Assembly: GCF_027980145.1 (NCBI RefSeq)
Contig: NZ_JAMZNK010000003.1
Coordinates: 124,001 to 188,000 of the forward strand
Direction of reading: 5' to 3'
DNA from: Flavobacterium azizsancarii
GTDB lineage: Bacteria; Bacteroidota; Bacteroidia; Flavobacteriales; Flavobacteriaceae
DNA length: 64,000 nucleotides
Positions 46,285 through 55,405 of this stretch are shown one piece after another (the stretch's first letter is position 1; every line of letters starts with the position of its first letter). The position numbers and the translations under genes are program-made. The notes beneath the pieces are model-generated. The model searched no databases and was not told the DNA's origin. It saw nothing but the letters and a program-made list of their open reading frames with translations.

Positions 46285-46973
46285 TATTCCAAAGCTGGTT
46301 ACAGGAATTATCCCAGTATAATTTACTTAGTTTATTTATTTTCTTTTTGATTGAAAATTTAGTTTTGATACTGCTTTCCATTGTTTTAGCAAAAGCAATT
46401 GAATATGATAATACAAAATTGAACAAAACAGATCGTAAATGGGTACTCTCAACTTTAATTTGCAATGCGCTGATAACGTTATTGGGATTTGAATTATATC
46501 GCTATGAAATTCTCAAAATAGATTTTTCACCCTCTCTTTTATCAATAATTACAGATACTTTATTGCTCATTGTAGTAATGGATTTTTTTATGTTTGTTTT
46601 CCATTTTTTGGCCCATTATCTAAAATGGTTTTATCCCATTCATAAACTGCATCATACTCATGTCGAAACAAGTGTCTATAGTTTGTACGTTCTTCATCCT
46701 ATAGAAACTTTAGGATTTGGGATTATCTGGTTATTTTCGATTACAATATTCGACTTCAACTACCTAAGCATCACAATTTATCTCATTTTAAATCTGTTGT
46801 ACGGGATCTTTGGACATTTAAAAAAAGACGTTTTTCCTGATATTTGGTACAATAATCATTTTACCAAATGGATATCAACAACAAAATTTCACTCTAATCA
46901 TCATAAAAACGAATCTCACAATTATGGTTTTTATTTTACCATATGGGATAAAATCTTCAAAACGATTATTTAA
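46281..46973 (+). CDS. Sterol desaturase / fatty acid hydroxylase family protein
   Basis: The 230-residue membrane protein carries the di-iron histidine boxes HFLAH, HKLHHTHVE and HSNHHK, spread between four hydrophobic segments. This is the C-4 desaturase/hydroxylase superfamily. The substrate (fatty acid, hopanoid or carotenoid) is not identifiable. It overlaps cobB by 4 bases, so it is translated from the same message. Confidence 0.88.
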   Translation: MIFQSWLQELSQYNLLSLFIFFLIENLVLILLSIVLAKAIEYDNTKLNKTDRKWVLSTLICNALITLLGFELYRYEILKIDFSPSLLSIITDTLLLIVVMDFFMFVFHFLAHYLKWFYPIHKLHHTHVETSVYSLYVLHPIETLGFGIIWLFSITIFDFNYLSITIYLILNLLYGIFGHLKKDVFPDIWYNNHFTKWISTTKFHSNHHKNESHNYGFYFTIWDKIFKTII

Positions 46974-47030
46974 TTTACAAGTTCTGCCATAATAACGCTT
47001 CGGTAATTTTCAGAAGTTTTAACAATAGCT

Positions 47031-47038
47031 TATATTTG
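47031..47038 (+). promoter_or_regulatory. Probable -7 element for purB
   Basis: TATATTTG is an exact TAnnTTTG match 25 bases before the purB ATG at 47063. Confidence 0.55.
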
Positions 47039-47062
47039 TGCCTTTCGAAAAACAACATAACA

Positions 47063-48409
47063 ATGACTACTTTAAACGAATTGAATGCTATATCACCAAT
47101 TGACGGACGATATAGAAGTAAGACCCTTTCATTAGCACCATTTTTCTCTGAAGAAGCTCTAATCAAATACCGTGTATTAGTTGAAATTGAATACTTTATT
47201 GCCTTGTGCGAAGTACCTTTGCCACAACTAGCAGACGTAAACCCAAATTTATTTGACAGTTTACGTGACATCTATAAAAATTTCTCTACTGAAGATGCTC
47301 TTTGGATAAAAGAAACGGAGAAGGTAACCAACCACGACGTAAAAGCGGTTGAATACTTTATCAAAGATGCTTTTGAAAAACTAGGCTTATCTCAACACAA
47401 AGAGTTCATTCACTTCGGATTAACTTCTCAGGACATTAACAATACTGCGATTCCTCTTTCGACAAAAGATGCTTTTGAGCAAGTTTATTTGCCTTCATTA
47501 ATTTCTTTAATTTCTAAATTAAAAGAATTAAGTGTAGAATGGAAAGATATTCCAATGCTAGCACGTACGCACGGACAACCGGCTTCTCCTACTCGTTTAG
47601 GCAAAGAAATTTTGGTTTTTGTAGAACGTCTTGAAGAGCAGATGCGTTTATTGTTCAATATTCCGTTTGCGGCTAAATTTGGCGGAGCAACAGGAAACTA
47701 CAATGCACATCACGTAGCTTATCCACAAATTGACTGGAAAAAATTTGGTAATAAATTTGTTGAAACAGATCTTGGTTTACACCATTCTTTCCCAACAACA
47801 CAAATTGAACATTATGATCATTTTGCTGCATTTTTTGATGCTTTAAAAAGAATCAACACTATCGTTATCGATTTAGATAGAGATATCTGGACGTATGTTT
47901 CAATGGACTATTTTAAACAAAGAATCAAAGCGGGAGAAATTGGATCTTCGGCAATGCCTCATAAAGTGAATCCTATTGATTTTGAAAACTCAGAAGGAAA
48001 CTTAGGAATTGCAAATGCTATTTTTGAACATTTAGCAGCAAAATTGCCTGTTTCAAGATTACAGCGTGATTTAACAGATAGTACTGTTTTACGTAATATT
48101 GGTGTACCAATTGGTCATACCATTATTGCTTTTGAAGCTTCGCTAAAAGGTTTAAACAAATTGCTCTTGAACGAAGCTAAGTTTGCCGAAGATTTAGAGA
48201 AAAACTGGGCTGTTGTAGCCGAAGCAATTCAGACAATTTTACGTCGTGAAGCCTATCCAAATCCTTATGAAGCTTTAAAAGGTTTAACAAGAACTAACGA
48301 AGCTATTGATAAAAAAGCAATTCATAATTTTATTGCAACTTTAGAGGTTTCTGACTCAGTTAGAGCTGAATTGATGGCAATTACACCTAGCAATTATGTA
48401 GGAATTTAA
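47063..48409 (+). CDS. purB: Adenylosuccinate lyase
   Basis: I start at the ATG at 47063, 25 bases after the -7 element, so that the protein begins MTTLNELNAISPIDGRYRSK like homologues. The 448 residues hold HFGLTSQDINNTAIP, ARTHGQPASPTRLGKE and the signature SSAMPHKVNPIDFENSEGN. PurB splits SAICAR and adenylosuccinate, releasing fumarate in purine synthesis. It is monocistronic, with a terminator 27 bases downstream. Confidence 0.97.
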   Translation: MTTLNELNAISPIDGRYRSKTLSLAPFFSEEALIKYRVLVEIEYFIALCEVPLPQLADVNPNLFDSLRDIYKNFSTEDALWIKETEKVTNHDVKAVEYFIKDAFEKLGLSQHKEFIHFGLTSQDINNTAIPLSTKDAFEQVYLPSLISLISKLKELSVEWKDIPMLARTHGQPASPTRLGKEILVFVERLEEQMRLLFNIPFAAKFGGATGNYNAHHVAYPQIDWKKFGNKFVETDLGLHHSFPTTQIEHYDHFAAFFDALKRINTIVIDLDRDIWTYVSMDYFKQRIKAGEIGSSAMPHKVNPIDFENSEGNLGIANAIFEHLAAKLPVSRLQRDLTDSTVLRNIGVPIGHTIIAFEASLKGLNKLLLNEAKFAEDLEKNWAVVAEAIQTILRREAYPNPYEALKGLTRTNEAIDKKAIHNFIATLEVSDSVRAELMAITPSNYVGI

Positions 48410-48436
48410 AGAAAACTAAAAATATTTTCTCAAAAA

Positions 48437-48460
48437 AAGCTATCTTTATCGAGATAGCTT
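48437..48460 (+). terminator. purB terminator
   Basis: AAGCTATCT (48437-48445) pairs with AGATAGCTT (48452-48460), followed by a T run. Confidence 0.92.
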
Positions 48461-48473
48461 TTTTTTATTTAAT

Positions 48474-48626
48474 ACCGGGAATTTAGCCCAGATTGCAATG
48501 AAAAGCCTTTTGCGAAAAAAGCCCTGTTTTTTTGCAGGTACAGAGCGACCAACGGAAGCTCCTAGAACTGCTTAAAAAATAAGCGTTTTGAGTAAAAGTT
48601 TGAAATGGAAAGCTGGATTAGCTCCT
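48474..48626. ncRNA. Flavo-1-like structured element, copy 4 (long form)
   Basis: The TTTAGCCCAGATTGCAATG start, AAAGCTGGATTAGCTCC end and inner CGACCAACGGAAGCTC segment match copy 3 (36146-36293). It lies between the purB terminator and the antiporter gene. Confidence 0.55.
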
Positions 48627-48645
48627 TAATATAAAATACCACTTT

Positions 48646-50895
48646 ATGATCGCCTTAAGCGCCGCTGCAGAAACTACACACCATTTACAACCACTTATTA
48701 GCGACTTGGGATTAATCCTGATGACCGCCGGAATTGCTGTTTTGATATTTAAAAAAATGAAACAGCCTTTGGTTCTAGGCTATTTGATTGCCGGATTTCT
48801 AGCCGGAAATCATTTCGATTTTTTCCCCTCGATAACTGACATGAAAAGTGTTGAAGTCTGGGCTGAAATTGGGGTTATCTTTTTATTATTTAGTCTGGGG
48901 CTCGAATTTAGTTTTAAGAAACTGATGAAAGTTGGAGGTACATCCTCTATTACTGCCATAACACAAATTTTGTCCATGACCCTTATTGGCTATTGCGTTG
49001 GGCAATGGATGGGCTGGGGAAAAATGGATAGTATTTTTCTTGGGGCAACACTCTCGATTTCTTCTACAACCATTATCATTCGTGCATTTGACGAATTGGG
49101 AGTAAAAGGAAAAAAGTTTGTGGGTATTGTATTTGGCGCTTTAATCGTCGAAGATATTGTTGCGATCTTAATGTTAGTTTTACTATCAACAATTGCAGTA
49201 AGCGATCAGGTTTCAGGAACTGAGCTATTACAATCCGTTTTAAAATTAGTTTTCTTTTTAATTATCTGGTTCTTAGGCGGAATTTTTATTATACCTACAA
49301 TCCTGAAAAAAGCAAAACATCTTTTGACAGATGAAATGCTGCTGATTATATCATTGGCCCTTTGTTTAATGATGGTTATGTTTGCCGCTAATGTAGGCTT
49401 CTCTCCTGCTCTTGGTGCTTTTATCATGGGATCTATTATTGCAGAAACAACCCAGGCAGAAAAAATAGAACACTTGATTCAGCCTGTAAAAGATCTGTTT
49501 GGTGCTGTTTTCTTTGTATCAGTCGGAATGTTAATCAATCCGGAAACACTGATAACTTATGCGCTGCCAGTGGCACTTATTACGCTTATTACTATTTTCG
49601 GAAAAGCCATCAGTTCATCAATAGGCGCTTTATTATCTGGACAACCTCTTAAACAATCCGTGCAAACCGGAATGAGTTTGGCTCAAATTGGTGAGTTCTC
49701 CTTTATTATTGCAACATTAGGTATGACACTTAAAGTTACCAGCGATTTTTTATATCCAATAATCGTTGCGGTATCTGCCATTACAACATTTACAACCCCT
49801 TTTTTAATTAAATATTCAGATCCTTTTTCCGGATATCTGGAAAGAAAACTACCTAAAAAATGGATTAAAAATATTAACAGATATAGTGTCAATGCACAAG
49901 CGATTAAATCTGTAAGTACCTGGCAGATCGTACTTCGCGCTTCTATTACACAAATCATATTGCATACTATAATTATTACCGCTATTATTTTATTGTCGGC
50001 TAAATTTGTCGCTCCGTTAGTAGCTGACACACGATTTGGAAATACTTTGGCCGCATTGATAACCTTAGTTGTAATTGCACCGTTTTTATGGGCACTTTCG
50101 TTACGACGTGTAAAAGTAAATGAAGTGGAAACTTTATGGGAAGAACGAAAATACCGTGGCGCTCTTTTGATGCTTATTTTAATAAGAATGAGCCTTGGTT
50201 TATTTTTTGTTGGTTTCTTGCTTAATATTTTCTTCTCACCTTTAGTCGCTTTTGTTGCCTTAATAATTGCTATTGGGGCTTATCAATTGTTTCCTAAAAA
50301 ATTGAATGAACAATATCATAAAATTGAGAATCACTTTTTAAAGAACCTTAACGATCGTGAAAATAAAAAAATCGACAGAAGATATGCCAATTTAATGCCT
50401 TGGGATGGTCACATGTCTATTTTTGATATTGGAAAAGAATCTAATCTGGCCGGTAAAACGTTACAGGAATTACGCATCCGAGAAAATATGGGAATTAACA
50501 TTGCTTTTATCAGGCGTGGTGAAATCACAATCCCAATTCCGACTAAAAATGAACGTTTGTTTCCGGGTGATGAAATTTGTGTTATTGGTACCGATGAGCA
50601 AATCGCACAGTTTACCAATTATTTGCAGAATGAGGTAGAAGCTACCAAAAACCACGAAGAAACAGAAATTGTATTACGTCAATTAGAGATTTCTAATGAA
50701 GATTTTATTCAAAAAAGTATTGGTCAATTTAGAGAAAAAACCGGTGGACTTGTTGTTGGAATTGAAAGAAACGGTAATCGAATTTTAAATCCGGAATCTC
50801 ATATAATCCTGGAAAAAAATGATATAATCTGGGTTGTTGGAGATAAAAAACGAATGAATGATTTAATGAAAGATAGCGTACACGTAGCCTTATAA
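48646..50895 (+). CDS. CPA2-type cation:proton antiporter with TrkA-C domains
   Basis: The 749-residue protein has a Kef/CPA2 transport part of about 12-13 membrane segments (1-410), with the SLGLEFSFKKL and AIGAFIMGS-like signatures. A further membrane stretch lies near 430-560, and two TrkA-C-like soluble parts at the C-terminus (LAGKTLQELRIRENMGINIAFIRRG; IILEKNDIIWVVGDKKRM). It probably exchanges K+ or Na+ for H+ with ligand gating. The second membrane block makes it longer than E. coli KefB/C (about 600). Confidence 0.88.
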   Translation: MIALSAAAETTHHLQPLISDLGLILMTAGIAVLIFKKMKQPLVLGYLIAGFLAGNHFDFFPSITDMKSVEVWAEIGVIFLLFSLGLEFSFKKLMKVGGTSSITAITQILSMTLIGYCVGQWMGWGKMDSIFLGATLSISSTTIIIRAFDELGVKGKKFVGIVFGALIVEDIVAILMLVLLSTIAVSDQVSGTELLQSVLKLVFFLIIWFLGGIFIIPTILKKAKHLLTDEMLLIISLALCLMMVMFAANVGFSPALGAFIMGSIIAETTQAEKIEHLIQPVKDLFGAVFFVSVGMLINPETLITYALPVALITLITIFGKAISSSIGALLSGQPLKQSVQTGMSLAQIGEFSFIIATLGMTLKVTSDFLYPIIVAVSAITTFTTPFLIKYSDPFSGYLERKLPKKWIKNINRYSVNAQAIKSVSTWQIVLRASITQIILHTIIITAIILLSAKFVAPLVADTRFGNTLAALITLVVIAPFLWALSLRRVKVNEVETLWEERKYRGALLMLILIRMSLGLFFVGFLLNIFFSPLVAFVALIIAIGAYQLFPKKLNEQYHKIENHFLKNLNDRENKKIDRRYANLMPWDGHMSIFDIGKESNLAGKTLQELRIRENMGINIAFIRRGEITIPIPTKNERLFPGDEICVIGTDEQIAQFTNYLQNEVEATKNHEETEIVLRQLEISNEDFIQKSIGQFREKTGGLVVGIERNGNRILNPESHIILEKNDIIWVVGDKKRMNDLMKDSVHVAL

Positions 50896-50906
50896 CATTT
50901 ATCTAT

Positions 50907-50998
50907 AAAGTTACTAAGGCGCTAAGTTTCTAAGGTACTCATTTTTATAAAAACTTTTTAAACCCTCGAAACTTAGCGCCTCAGCAACTTAGAAACTT
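50907..50998. repeat. Inverted repeat, ACTTAG family
   Basis: AAGTTACTAAGGCGCTAAG on the left faces CTTAGCGCCTCAGCAACTT on the right. The last bases supply the stop codon region of the peroxiredoxin gene. Confidence 0.75.
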
Positions 50999-51635
50999 AT
51001 TTATTAGGTTGCGGTGTCATTCGCAAATAAGGTTTTATAGGTGTATGTCCTTTTGGGAATTTTGCAGCAATATCACTATCAGGAACAGCAGGTGTAATTA
51101 CTACATCTTCTCCGTCTTTCCAATTTGCAGGAGTTGCTACACTGTAATTCGCCGTTAACTGCAAGCTATCAATAACACGAAGTAATTCGTCAAAATTTCT
51201 TCCTGTTGAAGCCGGATAAGTCAATGTTAATTTGATCTTTTTATCAGGACCAATTACAAAAACAGAACGTACCGTAAATTTCTCACTTGCATTAGGATGC
51301 AGCATATCATATAAAGTGGCTATCTTTTTATCTTCGTCAGCAATTATCGGAAAATTAACTACTGTATTTTGTGTTTCGTTGATGTCTTTAATCCATTCTT
51401 TGTGCGACTCTAAACCATCGACGCTTAAAGCTATAACCTTTGTATTTCTTTTTTTGAATTCCGGAACATAATTCGCAACTGTTCCTAATTCAGTTGTACA
51501 AACAGGAGTAAAATCTGCAGGATGCGAAAATAAAACACCCCAGGAATCTCCTAACCACTCATGAAAATTTATAGGACCTTCGGTTGTTTCTGCATGAAAA
51601 TCCGGAGCAATATCTCCTAATCTTAATGTTGACAT
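50997..51635 (-). CDS. 1-Cys peroxiredoxin (Prx6 type)
   Basis: The 212-residue protein has the peroxidatic Cys46 in HPADFTPVCTTELG. The long C-terminal Prx6 domain (WKDGEDVVITPAVPDSDIAAKFP) includes no resolving Cys. It reduces peroxides in the cytoplasm. The reductant is probably a thiol such as bacillithiol (bshC is in this window), an inference. Its stop codon lies in an inverted repeat. Confidence 0.94.
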   Translation of the reverse strand: MSTLRLGDIAPDFHAETTEGPINFHEWLGDSWGVLFSHPADFTPVCTTELGTVANYVPEFKKRNTKVIALSVDGLESHKEWIKDINETQNTVVNFPIIADEDKKIATLYDMLHPNASEKFTVRSVFVIGPDKKIKLTLTYPASTGRNFDELLRVIDSLQLTANYSVATPANWKDGEDVVITPAVPDSDIAAKFPKGHTPIKPYLRMTPQPNK

Positions 51636-51866
51636 AATTATATTTTTTTAGTTCATCTAAAATTAGTCAAAAAAAGGACAAGGAAAACATCAAATTTTTA
51701 AAAATAAGTTAAAATTCTATTTTTTCTATCGAGTTACTGTTTTAGGTAAATAAAGCGCATTTGAAAACATGAAACTACAGATATTACCAACGAAATTTCA
51801 GTTTTGAAACTAATCATTACGATGACATTTACTGCAGTTAGTCTTTGTTTGAGATTAAAAATATAA

Positions 51867-53087
51867 TTAATTTTTCTTCTTCTGAATGTTCGGTAAAAAG
51901 TAACATAAAATACCAATTAATGGCAAATAGGAACTTATCCCAAACACATATTCAATACTGGTTTTATCTGCAACATATCCTAAAATAGCAGATCCCAAAC
52001 CTCCCATTCCGAAAGCAAATCCAAAGAACAAACCTGAAATCATTCCCACTTTTCCCGGTTTTAATTCCTGAGCAAAAACTAAAATTGCTGAAAATGCCGA
52101 GGCAATAATAATTCCAATAACAACAGCTAATATGCCAGTCCAGAATAAATTAGCATATGGTAAAAGTAACGTAAACGGAGCGGCTCCCAGAATAGAAAAC
52201 CAAATAATATATTTTCTACCAAAATGATCTCCTAACGGACCACCTATTAAAGTTCCTGCTGCTACCGAAGCCAGAAAAATGAATAAATACAGTTGAGAGT
52301 CCTGCACTGACATAGAAAATTTACTCATTAAATAAAAAGTAAAATAACTTGACATACTGGCCATATAAAAGAATTTTGAGAATATCAGAAATAATAAAAC
52401 GATTATAGAAATGGTAATTTTTCTATTGGACAGAGGAACGATTTCTTCTTCTAAACTTACTTTTTTAGAAGCTCTTAAAGCCATATGATCCTGATACCAA
52501 ACTGCAATTCTGGATAAAATTAGAATTCCCAAAAAGCCTGCAATAACAAACCAAATCACATACGATTGTCCGTGTGGCGCCACTATTAATGCAACCAATA
52601 ATGGTCCTATAGCACTTCCTGCATTTCCGCCTAATTGAAAAATTGATTGTGCCAAACCTCTTTTTCCTCCTGAACCTAAAAAAGCAACGCGAGAAGCTTC
52701 CGGATGAAATATAGAAGATCCTATACCTACAAAAGCTACAGAAACTAAGATCATCCAAAAAGAACTGGCAATCGATAATAATCCCAATCCAACAATGGTA
52801 AAAAGCATTGAGATAACAAGTGAATATGGCTTTGGTTTTTTATCTGTATAAAAACCTATAAAAGGCTGTAGTAATGAAGCTGTAAGCTGAAAAACAAATG
52901 TAATTAATCCGATTTGGGTAAAAGTCAGGTTAAAGTTTTCTTTTAAAATTGGATAGGCTGCCGGAATTACTGCCTGCATTAAATCATTTAAAAGATGCGC
53001 AAATGCAATCGAGAATAAAACGGAATAAACTGTTTTTTGAACTAAAACACCACTATCAATCGTGGTCTTTTGTGTAGATGAATTCAT
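51867..53087 (-). CDS. MFS transporter, fosmidomycin-resistance (Fsr) type
   Basis: I use the ATG at 53087 (MNSSTQKTTIDSG) and not the TTG further upstream. The 406 residues have about 12 membrane segments, with FAHLLNDLMQAVIPAAYPILKE and GIGSSIFHPEASRVA, the typical Fsr-family sites. It would export small compounds by proton antiport. It lies 17 bases behind the AEC-family transporter gene, so the two are one operon. Confidence 0.88.
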   Translation of the reverse strand: MNSSTQKTTIDSGVLVQKTVYSVLFSIAFAHLLNDLMQAVIPAAYPILKENFNLTFTQIGLITFVFQLTASLLQPFIGFYTDKKPKPYSLVISMLFTIVGLGLLSIASSFWMILVSVAFVGIGSSIFHPEASRVAFLGSGGKRGLAQSIFQLGGNAGSAIGPLLVALIVAPHGQSYVIWFVIAGFLGILILSRIAVWYQDHMALRASKKVSLEEEIVPLSNRKITISIIVLLFLIFSKFFYMASMSSYFTFYLMSKFSMSVQDSQLYLFIFLASVAAGTLIGGPLGDHFGRKYIIWFSILGAAPFTLLLPYANLFWTGILAVVIGIIIASAFSAILVFAQELKPGKVGMISGLFFGFAFGMGGLGSAILGYVADKTSIEYVFGISSYLPLIGILCYFLPNIQKKKN

Positions 53088-53104
53088 ATTTGTAGTGAGC
53101 AAAA

Positions 53105-54019
53105 TTAAACGGCAAAACTAACGATAAAATACCAAATAGCGATCGTTATAAACGAAATAGGAATTCCGAAACCAATCATCATACTGCTTAACTTTGGTTT
53201 TAAACCATAAGTCGATGCTAAAATTGCACCTGTGATCATGGGAGCCATAGCCATTTCTATAATTGTTATTTTAATTGCTTCAGAATGTTGCTTTAAAATA
53301 AAAACATATAGTACCAAAATAACAAACGGAGTTACAATAAGCCTAAAGAATAGTCCTAATCCCAGAAAGCGCCAATGCTGGCTTTTTCGATCAAAGGTAA
53401 GTTGCAATCCTACAGAAAACAATGCTAAAGGAGTTACTAAACTTCCCATTTTCAATAAACCATACTGAAGATTTGAATCCAGATCATATTGAAAAACATT
53501 CATCAGGCAGGATACCACAAAAGTAATGAACGGCGGAAAGAAAATTATTTTTTTGAAAATACTAAAAGTATCGGGACTTCCCTTTGAATAAAAAGCAGCT
53601 ACAAAAACACCCAATGTAGAAACCACAACAAACGTTCCGGGCTGATCAACGAGAATCGCTGTCTCTAAACCTTTTTTTCCAAACAAAGCCTCAATGATCG
53701 GATATCCAAGAAAAGACGAATTGCTTAATCCTGCTGTCAGAATCAAACAACCAATTAGTTTATTAGACCAGCCAAGTCTTTTGCCAAGAAAATGAAAAAA
53801 CACAAAAGCCAGTATAAAACTAATCCATCCTGAAGCTATCGGAAAAAGCAAATCGTTACTCCATTTTATCTTCGGAATATGGTATAAGGTTATCGCAGGC
53901 AAACAGATGTAAATTACAATCTTATTCAACACCTTATAAATACGGGTTGGAAATTGCTTAATATGCTGCAAAACCAAACCTAAAGCAAGAAAGAAAAATA
54001 TAAGAATAAAATTGTTCAT
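53105..54019 (-). CDS. AEC (auxin efflux carrier) family transporter
   Basis: The 304-residue protein has about 10 membrane segments with ICLPAITLYHIPKI, LILTAGLSNSSFLGYPII and MAPMITGAILASTYGL, features of the AEC/malonate permease family. Bacterial members carry small carboxylic acids. It is the first gene of a two-gene operon with an Fsr-type MFS exporter, divergent from the Rrf2 regulator at 54136. The shared 116-base gap suggests joint control. Confidence 0.85.
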   Translation of the reverse strand: MNNFILIFFFLALGLVLQHIKQFPTRIYKVLNKIVIYICLPAITLYHIPKIKWSNDLLFPIASGWISFILAFVFFHFLGKRLGWSNKLIGCLILTAGLSNSSFLGYPIIEALFGKKGLETAILVDQPGTFVVVSTLGVFVAAFYSKGSPDTFSIFKKIIFFPPFITFVVSCLMNVFQYDLDSNLQYGLLKMGSLVTPLALFSVGLQLTFDRKSQHWRFLGLGLFFRLIVTPFVILVLYVFILKQHSEAIKITIIEMAMAPMITGAILASTYGLKPKLSSMMIGFGIPISFITIAIWYFIVSFAV

Positions 54020-54108
54020 AGTCCTAAAAGCATCAAAAATAAGGATTTATCAATTGCCTGTAAAAATTAATTTTAAGTTAAAACTTTTTTTTATTACATA
54101 AAACCTAC

Positions 54109-54132
54109 TACATTTGTAACATATTTTATTAC
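54109..54132 (+). promoter_or_regulatory. -7 element and Rrf2 operator candidate
   Basis: TACATTTG (54109-54116) matches TAnnTTTG. It runs directly into GTAAC-N7-ATTAC (GTAACATATTTTATTAC, 54116-54132), which ends 3 bases before the regulator's ATG. The same motif lies at 54566-54582. Confidence 0.65.
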
Positions 54133-54135
54133 AGT

Positions 54136-54543
54136 ATGATTTCAGGAAAATTTGCCATAACGATTCACATTCTTACTTTACTCACTAAATACCCAAATGA
54201 TTATCTATCATCTGAGCATATTGCGGGAAGTATAAATCTAAACCCTGTTTTGGTGAGAAAAGAAATTGCAAACCTGAAGGCGCATCACATTGTCGAAAGT
54301 AAAGAAGGTAAAAATGGTGGTACAAAACTATGTGTTGATCCTTCGAAAATTACATTAAAAGAGATATTTGAAATGACTTTTGAAAACATTAATTTGGGTT
54401 ACGCTAAAAATCAACCGAATCCGGCTTGCCCTGTTGGAAAAAAAATAAATGAAAACTTAAGTTCCTTGTATGCTGATATGAATCAAAAAGTTAGTTTACA
54501 ATTAGAAGGAATTTCTTTGGAAGATTTTTCTAATCAATTCTAA
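54136..54543 (+). CDS. Rrf2-family transcriptional regulator (YwnA-like)
   Basis: The 135-residue protein has a winged helix-turn-helix near residues 25-55 (SSEHIAGSINLNPVLVRKEIANLKAHHIVESKEGKNGGTKL). One Cys lies in the later loop (NPACPVG), so there is no three-Cys iron-sulfur site of the IscR/NsrR type. The neighbour is a YwnB-like NAD(P)-binding protein, the same pairing as B. subtilis ywnA-ywnB. Matched palindromes before both genes suggest it regulates itself and its neighbour. Confidence 0.88.
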   Translation: MISGKFAITIHILTLLTKYPNDYLSSEHIAGSINLNPVLVRKEIANLKAHHIVESKEGKNGGTKLCVDPSKITLKEIFEMTFENINLGYAKNQPNPACPVGKKINENLSSLYADMNQKVSLQLEGISLEDFSNQF

Positions 54544-54565
54544 GCGGCTTTTTTTAAACAAAACT

Positions 54566-54582
54566 GTAACTTTTTTTATTAC
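54566..54582 (+). promoter_or_regulatory. Second Rrf2 operator candidate
   Basis: GTAACTTTTTTTATTAC is the same GTAAC-N7-ATTAC palindrome as at 54116-54132, 20 bases before the oxidoreductase ATG. Confidence 0.6.
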
Positions 54583-54602
54583 AAAATTAAATTATATATA
54601 CT

Positions 54603-55244
54603 ATGAAAATCGCAATCATTGGAGCAACAGGATTTGTTGGCTCAGCAATTCTAAACGAATTAGCAAACAGAAATCACTACATTACTGCTATTGCAAGGAC
54701 TCCAAAAGAAACACCAAAAGTAAAATGGGTAGCTACGGATATTTTTAATGTAGAGGCGCTGGCGGAAACTCTTAAAGGAAATGATGTTATTATTAACGCT
54801 TACAATCCAGGTTGGACAAATCCAAATTACGCAAATGATTTCATCAACGGATCTAAAGCAATTCAGGAAGCTGCAAAAAAATCTGGTGTAAAACGTTTTA
54901 TCACTATTGGTGGTGGGGGAAGTTTGTTTGTAGCGCCAGGCTTACAAGCAGTTGACACTCCTGATTTCCCAAAAGAATATCATGATGCGGCATCTGCTGC
55001 GAGAGATTATCTAAACATTATTAAGGAAGAAAAAGAATTGGATTGGGCATTTTTCAGTCCGGCTTTCGAAATGCACGCTGGAATTACAACGGGAAGAACC
55101 GGAAAATACCGTTTAGGATTAGACAATCCTGTTTTTAATGAGGAACAAAGAAGTATCATTTCTGTAGAGGATTTGGCAGTTGTTATTGCTGATGAAGCCG
55201 AAAACCCAAAACACCACCAGGTTCGTTTTACTGCGGGATATTAA
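54603..55244 (+). CDS. NAD(P)-dependent oxidoreductase (atypical SDR, YwnB-like)
   Basis: The 213-residue protein has the Rossmann motif IIGATGFVGSAIL at its start. AYNPGW and FITIGGGGSLFVAPG follow, all typical of atypical SDRs of the NmrA/YwnB group. These bind NADP(H), and many act as oxidoreductases or redox sensors. No clear Tyr-x-x-x-Lys is visible. It follows the Rrf2 regulator by 59 bases with its own candidate operator. Confidence 0.88.
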   Translation: MKIAIIGATGFVGSAILNELANRNHYITAIARTPKETPKVKWVATDIFNVEALAETLKGNDVIINAYNPGWTNPNYANDFINGSKAIQEAAKKSGVKRFITIGGGGSLFVAPGLQAVDTPDFPKEYHDAASAARDYLNIIKEEKELDWAFFSPAFEMHAGITTGRTGKYRLGLDNPVFNEEQRSIISVEDLAVVIADEAENPKHHQVRFTAGY

Positions 55245-55251
55245 TTTTTTA

Positions 55252-55346
55252 TAGCTACAAATTACACGAATATTTATGAATTATTTTTTTAAAATCCAAT
55301 TCAATACGGATAACAAATTCGTGAATATTCGTGAAATTCGTGGCCC
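55252..55346. repeat. Inverted repeat, ATTCGTG family
   Basis: ACAAATTACACGAATATT on the left faces AATTCGTGAATATTCGTGAAATTCGTGG-type words on the right. Confidence 0.75.
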
Positions 55347-55405
55347 ACTAACTTTTTGAAACTGTTTTTGTTTTCTGTACTTTTACGTTACATAAAAATA
55401 TCGTT

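Noticed and set aside
51734..51916. 60-codon minus-strand frame between the peroxiredoxin and MFS genes
   Set aside because: It overlaps the MFS gene end, has no recognisable features and crosses an AT-rich spacer.
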